Source: Verrucomicrobiaceae bacterium (GTDB lineage: Bacteria > Verrucomicrobiota > Verrucomicrobiia > Verrucomicrobiales > Akkermansiaceae). From it: 44,604 nucleotides of DNA. Both the position numbers and the translations under genes were made by a program. The stretch spans positions 1 through 44,604 of the forward strand of contig JAIYDP010000229.1 of assembly GCA_027487435.1 (NCBI GenBank), written 5' to 3'. This document shows positions 32,378-41,000 of this stretch, piece after piece; position 1 is the first letter of the stretch, and every line of letters starts with the position of its first letter. The notes beneath the pieces are model-generated. The model did no database searches, was not told where the DNA came from, and saw only the letters and a program-made list of their open reading frames with translations.

Positions 32378-34462
32378 ATGAAAACACTCTTTACCGCACT
32401 CGCATCCTTCGCCCTCCTCACCCTCACCAGCCAGGGCCAAGTCCTCATCAACGATGCCATGGAAGGCTATCCCACGGCCACCCCTACCAGCGTAGTCACG
32501 AACCCCGCCAGCTCGAACCCGGCCTCATGGCAGACCGTGGTCTTTTCCCAAAGCGGCACGGTCGGCACCACGGCGGGCATTGGCACGGCCAACGGCAAGA
32601 CGGGCAAAGCCGCCGTTCTGAACACGAACTTCGCCACCGCAGGCAACCAATGGGCGGGAGCGATTCTGAGCAGCTCGGCCTACAACACTGCCGCCACCCT
32701 CGGCACCTCGCTGTCAAACTTCCAGTTCTCCGTGGATCTGCGCGGCTCGCAGGCTGGCTCCGTCACGGTGCTGTTCCTTTCCTACTCCGCATCCGCCCAG
32801 CTCACTGGCTCGATGGCGAAAACCTTCACCCTCTCCGCCGCGAATGCCTACCAGACCTTCGCGGGCGACCTCGGGCAAAGCGGCTGGGCGCCAGATGCCT
32901 CCAAGGTCTCCGGCACCCCGCTAGTGATGAATGCGCCACGCTACGGCTGGCAGATCATCATCCACGCCGAGGGCAACGGCGGCTGGGGCTTTGACTCGGG
33001 AAATGTTCTGGACATCGATAACGTGAACCTCACCGCCTCCCAAACCGCCGCCACCTATCTCCCCGTCACCTATGATGGAAATGGATTCTTCACTCTCAAC
33101 AGCGGCCAAAGCAGCTACATCGGCTACAAGCCAAACACCTACAGTCACAACACCCCCATTAGCCTCTTCGTCTGGATGCACGGCTGCGGCGGCAATGCAG
33201 CGGGCGATATGTGGACCATCGCGCCCTCAGCCACGCGGCAGACGCAGAGTTACATCGCCATTTCCATCGGCGGCAGGGACGGCGCCTGCTGGCAACCTGG
33301 GGTGGACGCTCCCAAAGTCCTAGCAGCCATCGATGATATAGCTCGCTATTTCAACATCAACCCGCGCAAAATCTATCTCGGCGGCTACTCCTCCGGCGGC
33401 GATCTTACCTACCGGGTGGGATTTGAAAATGCCTCCCGCTTCGCCGGACTACTCGTGGAAAATAGCGACCCCTTCCGTGACACTGGAGCCACCGGCACCC
33501 ACCTGATGGCCGCCGCCTCATGGAAAATCAACGTCGCCCACCTCCACCACCTCTCGGATACCACCTACCCCATCACCACCGTACGGACGAACATTAATAC
33601 CCTGATCGCCAACGGATTTCCCGCCACCCTCATCGAAAAAGCCGGCACCCACTACGATCCAGACACCGCCAACTCCGGCACCAACTACAACCTCAAAACC
33701 TTCCTGCTGCCCTACCTGGACGCGGGCTGGGTCTCCCCCAGCGTCGGCAGCCCCGATATCGCGGTGAAACGACCCGATGGCAGCGCCCTCGCGGATGGTG
33801 GCACGCATGACTTCGGCACCACCGTTACCGGCGCGCCACTGAGTTTGATTTTTAAAATCGCCAACAGCGGCGGTGCTAACCTGACCGGCCTCACCATTTC
33901 CAAAAACGGCACTGATTCCGCCGCCTTCACCATCACCGCCAGCCCCGTCTCCCCAGTGCTTGCCGCAGGGGAAACCCCCTTCACCGTCCGGCTGGATGCC
34001 GCCACCGCTGGCCAAAAAACCGCCGCCCTACAGATCGCCAGCAACGATCCTGACGAGACCCCCTACGACATCAACTTCACCGCCCGCGTCCTTTCTTTCA
34101 CTGCCGATGCCGATGCTGACGGCCTCAGCGACGCTGCCGAATTCCTCTGGCGTTCACTCGGCTTCGACTGGCAACTCAGCCAGCCCGCCCTAGTGGCAGG
34201 CTTCCTCGCCGATGCCAACCGCGCCGGACTCCACAGCGCCGCCCAAGTCCAGGCCCTACACATCGGCACCCCGCTCATCGCGCGGAATCCCACAACCGGC
34301 CAAGTCAAGCTCACCATCGGCGTGAAAAAAGCGACGAACCTCAGCAATTTCCAGCCGCTGCCACTCACCACTGGCACCACCGCCATGAATGGCGCGGGCG
34401 AACTGGAGTTCTCCTTCACCCCGACGGACAATGCCGCGTTTTTTCGGCTGGAGTGCCGCTGA
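32378..34462 (+). CDS. Secreted alpha/beta-hydrolase (PHB depolymerase/feruloyl-esterase-like) with Ig-like and C-terminal modules
   Basis: 694 residues. The signal peptide is residues 1-20. Residues about 22-220 form a beta-sandwich resembling carbohydrate-binding modules. A hydrolase domain (about 225-450) follows. It has WMHGCGGNAAG (oxyanion region), nucleophile Ser338 in GGYSSGGD (G-x-S-x-G), a probable acid Asp394 in HLSDTTYP and His425 in AGTHYD. This order matches LpqC/PHB-depolymerase and CE1-type esterases. Residues about 458-570 read like an ASPM/SPD-2/Hydin Ig-like module (FGTTVTGAPLSLIFKIANSG, LQIASNDPDETPYDI). The end, DADADGLSDAAEFLW and AFFRLECR, is the shared C-terminal module. 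Role inferred: cleavage of ester-linked polysaccharide or polyester outside the cell. It is likely co-transcribed with the upstream gene. Confidence 0.87.
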   Translation: MKTLFTALASFALLTLTSQGQVLINDAMEGYPTATPTSVVTNPASSNPASWQTVVFSQSGTVGTTAGIGTANGKTGKAAVLNTNFATAGNQWAGAILSSSAYNTAATLGTSLSNFQFSVDLRGSQAGSVTVLFLSYSASAQLTGSMAKTFTLSAANAYQTFAGDLGQSGWAPDASKVSGTPLVMNAPRYGWQIIIHAEGNGGWGFDSGNVLDIDNVNLTASQTAATYLPVTYDGNGFFTLNSGQSSYIGYKPNTYSHNTPISLFVWMHGCGGNAAGDMWTIAPSATRQTQSYIAISIGGRDGACWQPGVDAPKVLAAIDDIARYFNINPRKIYLGGYSSGGDLTYRVGFENASRFAGLLVENSDPFRDTGATGTHLMAAASWKINVAHLHHLSDTTYPITTVRTNINTLIANGFPATLIEKAGTHYDPDTANSGTNYNLKTFLLPYLDAGWVSPSVGSPDIAVKRPDGSALADGGTHDFGTTVTGAPLSLIFKIANSGGANLTGLTISKNGTDSAAFTITASPVSPVLAAGETPFTVRLDAATAGQKTAALQIASNDPDETPYDINFTARVLSFTADADADGLSDAAEFLWRSLGFDWQLSQPALVAGFLADANRAGLHSAAQVQALHIGTPLIARNPTTGQVKLTIGVKKATNLSNFQPLPLTTGTTAMNGAGELEFSFTPTDNAAFFRLECR

Positions 34463-34638
34463 ATCCACCCACCAAATTCTACAAAGTCGAAATCAACAAG
34501 CCTTGAGTTTGAGTCCACGAAATCGTCACATCCTCAGGCACGCAATCCGCTTTGCCATCACCCCTTCATTTTCCTATCTCCCTATCGTTAGCTAAAAGCG
34601 TTTCGCTCCGAATCGGACTCCGACGATTACCGCAAACC

Positions 34639-34877
34639 ATGAAAACACGGCACATCCTTCCTATCCTCCTCGCCCTTACAGGCGCTCTCCACGCCCAAGG
34701 CCCAGTCACTGACCCTTTCTCAACCCCAAACACCTCCCCGGTATCCTCCGCCATCCTCTATTCACCTGCCGACATCCTCGCCGGGTATCCGGCGGCCTTT
34801 ACCAACTCTGGCTCTGCGGCGTGAACAGCAAAGGCCGTAGCGCCCCCGGCCCGGTGCAAAACTGGACTGCCGGTTAA
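34639..34877 (+). pseudogene. Decayed short secreted-protein gene carrying a minisatellite-type unit
   Basis: The ATG at 34639 opens with a good signal peptide (MKTRHILPILLALTGALHAQ) but the frame stops at 34824 after 61 residues. The sequence continues in another frame with GVNSKGRSAPGPVQNWTAG and a stop at 34875-34877, which reads like the end of a surface-protein domain. One composite 42-bp-type unit lies inside (34726-34798). Best explanation: a small gene broken by a frameshift or by the repeat. A genuine 61-residue secreted peptide remains possible. Confidence 0.45.
34726..34798. repeat. Solo composite unit related to minisatellites A and B
   Basis: CCAAACACCTCCCCGGTATC matches the A-B junction region around 25662. 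The following CTCTATTCACCTGCCGACAT matches a B unit (25731), with changes near the end. It is a single copy, in contrast to the expanded arrays 9 kb to the left. Confidence 0.65.
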
Positions 34878-34926
34878 CCTAGCCGGCATCGGCAGAAAAA
34901 ATAATCACGATTTTTTGGCTATCGTG

Positions 34927-34952
34927 CGCCACCTCGCTGAGGAAAATCCTTA
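34927..34952 (+). promoter_or_regulatory. Putative ECF-type promoter of the giant repeat protein (site 3)
   Basis: CGCCAC at 34927-34932, a 15-base spacer with AGGAAAAT, then CCTTA at 34948-34952. It is preceded directly by a small hairpin (CACGAT / ATCGTG, 34906-34926) with a T-run in its loop. It lies 62 bases before the ATG at 35015. Confidence 0.5.
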
Positions 34953-35014
34953 GCTGATGATGTATGAGCCATTTTTTCACCCTTTACCCTAAAACAATCT
35001 CATCCTTTAGCCTT

Positions 35015-38000
35015 ATGAAATTTCTTTTCCTATCCCGCCCGTTCGCCATTGCGGCGTTGTTTCTCCATGTTTGTGCGTCGGCTTTGCAGGCGGCCAGTGA
35101 TGTTACGGTGAGTGCGGCGGGAACCACTGATGGTGTTTTTTCCGGGGGGAATCCGAATGTTTTTACCGCTACCGCTACTCCGGCTGTGGCGAGCACTGCC
35201 ACCATCCAGCAATCGCTCAATGGCGGCAATGCGGTGACTGTTAGCACGGTCAGCGCGGCGGCTGGCAATGGCGATCTGACGGTGGTGGCTGGCATTTCTA
35301 AGACGGCGGGGGGCAGCAGCTTGCTGACCTTGCAGGCGGAGCGCGACCTGGCGGTGAATGGCTTCCTTTTTGCTAACTCGGGAGCGATGCCGCTGGCGCT
35401 GACGGCGGGGCGGAACATGACGAACAGCCAATCGATCACCACCAATGGCGGCAATATTACTCTGACTCCGACGCAGGTTTTCACCGTGGGTGCGGCGATC
35501 AGTGCGGGTGCGGGAACGGTGGCGATCCCGCAGGGTGTGGTCGAGTCCACGCTTAGCCAAACGATCACTGGCAGCAGTGTGCATGTGGCGGCTAGCGCGG
35601 CGCTGCGTTTCCAAGGCACGATCAATGCCGCGCTAACGGTGGCGGGCACGGTATCGCCGATGGCGGGGAGCGGCACTGGGGGATTGCAGGTCAGTGGGGC
35701 ACTGGCGCTGCAAGATAACTCGAAAACGGTGATCGACATCAACGGCACATCCGAAGCTAGCAGCTTTGACCGCATCAATGCCACTGGCGCAATCACGATC
35801 AGCCCCTTGGCGGTGCTGGAGGTGAACGTTACTCCTAGTTTTCATGATGCGATCGCTCGCAGCACGGTTTTCACCATCATTCGCGGCGGCAGTGTGACGG
35901 GCACTTTCAGCGGCTACCTGAATGGCTCCCGCTATACCTTGCCGAATGATTTTGGTTCGTTCCGGGTGAACTACAACGGAACCGCTGTGACGCTGGATGA
36001 CTGGCAGCCGGTGATCGTGAATCTCACTTGGGACCCCGGCACTGCGGAGGCTGGAACGGCGGTGTTCACCAACACCAATACCCGTGGGGGGCGGCACTAT
36101 TTCCGGGTCACTACGCAGGGGACGGATGTGGGAGCTTGGCGCTCACGGCTGACCTTGGCACCGGGCAGCAGCGAGGCCGCGCTTTATCTGAGCAAGACCA
36201 ACTTGCCGACGGTCGGTGGCGCTCAGTTTTCCTCCGCTCAGGTGGGCGGGGATGGCTTGATGCTGCGGGATGATCAATTCGCCGCGGCGGAGGAGTGGTT
36301 CATTCTAGTCTATGCCACGCCTGGGGCGCAGTGGAGCTTGTTCAGTGGACGCGCCTTTGTGCATGACCTCGGGGTGCTGCCCTATACGGATGTTAATGGC
36401 AATTCGCAGTATGACATCGGCGAGGGTGTGAGCCCACAGGTATCTCCCGCCACGGCCATGCCGCCGGAGGGGATACGCTTTTACCGTTCTACCGTGCCTA
36501 TCGGCACTCCAGCATGGAGTCTGTGGCTGAATGGCAGCACGCGGGAGATCGCCCTGCGCACGACCAAGGTGCCATTCCATTCCCAACCAAGCTACTACAC
36601 CCGCAAGCAGGCTGGGCAGATGTTGGTGGTGCCTACGGTGCTGGGCACTGGCTCGAATGCGTATTTCCTGAGCGTGGTGGCGCCGCAGGGGGAGGTCATC
36701 GGGCTGGACTCGCGGATTCAGGCGGTGACGGATATTGCGTTTCAATCGACCACGGCAAATGTGGCGGTGACGGGTGCGCCGTACCGGGTGTTCCGCACTA
36801 CGGTTCCCATCGATCAGCTTGCCTGGGATGTGAGCACTACTGCCTTGGTGGGTAACCCGAACGTCTGCTTAAGGAAAAACAACGTGCCGGGCGAATGGGA
36901 CAATGAGGCCTATTCTTCGGCAGCGGGTAGTGTCACGGATAGCGTGACCTTGGTGCCAGATTACCTGACTAGCGGCACGTGGTTCATCACCGTTTATGGC
37001 ACGGGGAACTACACGTTCACCCTGAAAAGCGGCGACCCAGTGATCACGCCGCTGAATTTCACTAACCTGAAGACGAACGATCAACCTACCCGTGCAGGAT
37101 GGCGCTTCTATGCGCTGACAGATATCCCGACGCAGGTCGGCACGCTGGGGTGGGAGCTTACGCTGGCGAATCATGTGCCCGGCACACAGATCGCCATCCG
37201 TCGGAATAAGGTGCCCAGCCGCTGGATCTACAGGGCGAATGGCAATATGAGCACGCCATCGGACATTGGGACGAGCTACATGGACTTTTTTGGCAGTGGG
37301 GGCTTCCTGCAACGCCCGGGACATCAGGCGGATGTCTGGTATGTGGGTATTTATTTGCCGGAGGTGCCGCTGGGAGCCTTTGACCTGGATGTTCATCCCA
37401 TCGTGCCTGCGTACGTGGGCTTCGATGGCACGAGCACCGCCATCGCCGGACTGGCAGCGGGGAAATGGGCGTTTCAGCGGATTGATGTCCCCGCCGGAGT
37501 CTTGGGCTGGGATTTGCGGGTGAAGAATGTGGTGGGCGGCACGCCGCGTCTGGTGGTGCGACGGGATCAGTTACCAAGTGCCGTGGGCACGGGTGGTAGT
37601 TGGGCTTACCCTTTTCAACAAAGCAACTGGCCCAGTGGCAATAGCTGGGGTGGTAGGGAAGATTGGTCTGGGCGCATTAATGAAGCGAATGTGGGATTTC
37701 CTCTCCCGGAAGTGGGGAATGGCTTGGTAATGGGCATGGGGCGTCCGCTGGAGCCCGGCACTTACTACGTGGGGGTGTTTAATAGCCACTCCACCAATAG
37801 CACTGACTATCAGGTGCAAAGCCGGGGCATCGGTTCTGGGCAATCGCTGACGGTGGCGGACTTGAATTTTGCCGCAGGCAGCAGTGCTACCATCACCAAT
37901 CTCGCTCGGCGTGAGGCGGCTTATTTTAAGGTGACCATCCCGGCCAATACGCCGAGTTGGGAGTTCACTCTAGCCCCAAGCGTTGGGGAGATGATGGTGG

Positions 38001-41000
38001 CGATGCGCCGTGGGACTGTGCCTGACTTTGATGTTGTCGATGGCAACGGCTTCCTAGATGCGGATGTGCAAAATACCGGCACTACCGGAAGCCGCCAAGT
38101 GGAGATCCAGAAAGCTGGGCCAGAGCGCTTCGTTGTCTTGCCGCGAGACAATGCGGCGTTTATCGTGGCGGGGGATTACTACATTGCGGTCGTCAGCGAG
38201 GGCGTGAACCCTCCTAATGCTAACACGATCGGCACGGGGACTAGCAGTGGCGTGCTGACCAGCCTGGGCACCTTGGCCACGACCGATCTAGGCGATGCGT
38301 CGGCGGCAGGTATTGGGCAATTTGTCAGCCTGCTAGGTGCGCAGGTGAAATCCTTCAAATTCAACGTGCCAGTGGGAACCGCTAGTCTTGAGGTGCGATT
38401 GGACAACCGCGTGGGCAATCCGCAAATGGCACTGATCAGTGGCGAGAAGATTCCTCAGCCGAGTTTCCGCGCGGAGCTGCTCGGCTACAATGGCGGCCAA
38501 ACGACTATGCCGGTGGGCGGCGTGGCTCGTGTGACCAACGGCAACCTGATCACTATTGCCAATCCGCCAGTGGGGACGTACAGCCTGACGCTGCGTGCGG
38601 ATACCGTAAGCAACCTTTACCCAGATGCCAGTGCGGATTTGGTAATAGTGGCGAATGCTCCAGTGCCGCTGAACTTTGATGGTGCCACAGCCACTGTGAG
38701 CGGCCAGTCTCCCACGGCTTGGCGGTATTTCACCGTGACCGTCCCCGCCGGAGTAGTAGGCTGGGATGTACGACTGAAGAATGTGACCAGCGGCACGCCA
38801 CGCATGGTGATCCGCCGCGATCAGTTGCCCAGTGTCGTAAGTACTACCGGCACTTGGAGCACTCCCTATAACCATGGCAACTGGGCCAGCGGCAATAGTT
38901 GGCGTGGGCAGGTGGACTGGACCTTACGCAATGACGACGATCCGCTGACGAATGGAACCCAGCAAGTGCAAGATCGTCTGGTGGCGGGCATGGGCCGTCC
39001 GCTGGAGCCGGGAACCTACTATGTGGGTGTGTATAACGAGCATGCCAGCACTAACGCCGCTTATCAGGTAGAGAGTCGTGGCATCGGAGCAGGTCAAACT
39101 TTGCCGGTGACGGACTTGAATTTTGCCGCAGGCAGTAGTGCGAATATCACCGCGCTCGCTCCGCGTGAGGCCGCCTATTTTAAAGTGACCATCCCGGCGA
39201 ATACCCCGAGTTGGGAGTTCACCCTCGCTCCTAGTGCTGGGGAAATGATGCTGGCGATGCGCCGTGGGACTGTGCCTGACTTTCACGTAGTGGATGGCGT
39301 TTTTCAAGATGCTGATGTTCAGTTTAATTCCAGCAGCCAGGGCAGTCGTCAGGTGAAGATCCAGAAGGATGGGCGAGAGCGTTTCGTGGTCCTGCCACGC
39401 ACTAATGCGGCGTTCATCGTGCCGGGGGATTATTACATTGCGGTGATCAGCGAGGGCGTGAACCCTCCCAATACTGGCACGATCGGCACGGGCACTAGTA
39501 GCGGCGTGCTGACCAGCCTAGGCACTCTGGGAACGAGCGATCTCGGCAACGCCTCTTTGCCACCCGGTGCCCCCATAGCGGTCAGCTTGGAAGGGGCGCA
39601 GGTGAAATCGTTTGCCTTCAACGTGCCAGAGGGCACCGCCAGCTTGGAGGTGCGCCTTGATAACCGAGTGGGCAATCCGCAGATGGCACTGATCGGCGGC
39701 ACCAAGATTCCCCAGCCCAGTCAATACTCCGAGATGCTCGGCTACAATGGCGGTCAGACCACCCCGCCCGTAGGCGGTGCTACGCGGGTGACCAACGGCA
39801 ACCTCATCACCATCGCCAATCCGCCCGCTGGGCCTTACAGCCTGACGGTGAGAGCTGACTCGGCGGTGAACGGACTCTACCCTTTGGCCACTGCTGATTT
39901 GTTTGTAGTGGCGAATGCTCCCGTGCCGCTAGCCTTCGATGGCGGAGTCGCGCCCGTGAGCGGTCAGTCTCCCACAGCGTGGCGGTATTTCTCCGTGACC
40001 GTTCCCGCCGGAGTGGTGGGCTGGGATGTGCGACTTAAGAATGTAACCAGCGGCACGCCACGCCTAGTAGTGCGCCGCGATCAGTTGCCTAGTGTCCTGG
40101 GGACTAACTGGACACCTTATACAACGAATGCTTGGCCCAGCGGCAACAGTTGGGGTGGCCAAGTGGATTGGAGTGGGCGCAATGACGACAATCCGTTGAT
40201 CGGTGGCACCCAGCAAGTAACTGATGCGCTGGTGATGGCCATGGGGCGTCCGCTGGAGCCAGGCACCTATTTCATCGGCGTGTATAACGAGCACGCAAGC
40301 GCCGCCGCCGCCTACACCGTAGAAAGCCGTGGCATTGGTGCTGGGCGGACTTTGTCGGTGACGGATTTGAATTTTACCGCAGGCAGCAGTGCCAGCATCA
40401 CTGCGCTTGCTCCGCGCGAGGCGGCTTATTTCAAAGTGACCATTCCAGCCAACACGCCGAGCTGGGAATTCACCCTCGACCCAAGCGTGGGGGAAATGAT
40501 GATGGCCATGCGGCGTGACACCGTGCCTGACTTCAATGCGGACATTGGCAGCAGCTCTAGAGATGCCAATGTGCAATTCAACTCCAATAACACGCAGAGT
40601 CGTCAGGTGAAGATCCAGAAGGCCGGGCCAGAGCGCTTCGTAGTCCTTCCGCACAACAATGCCGCTTTCATCTTCCCGGGAGATTACTACATCGCGGTGA
40701 TCAGCGAGGGCGTGAATCCATCCAACACGAACACCATCGGCACCGGCACGAGCAGCGGCGTGCTCGCTAGCCTTGGTTCATTAGTGACGCCTAGCCTCGG
40801 GGAGATCACAGCGGCTGACACACCCATCCCTGTCATCTTAGCGGGTGCGCAGGTGAAATCCTACAACTTTAAAGTGCCCTTTGGCACCGCCATTTTGGAA
40901 CTGCGGCTGGATAATCGCGTAGGAAATCCTCAGATGGCACTAATTAGCGGCAACCACATTCCGCAGCCCGGCAACATTAGCCAAGGCTCCGATCTGCTCG

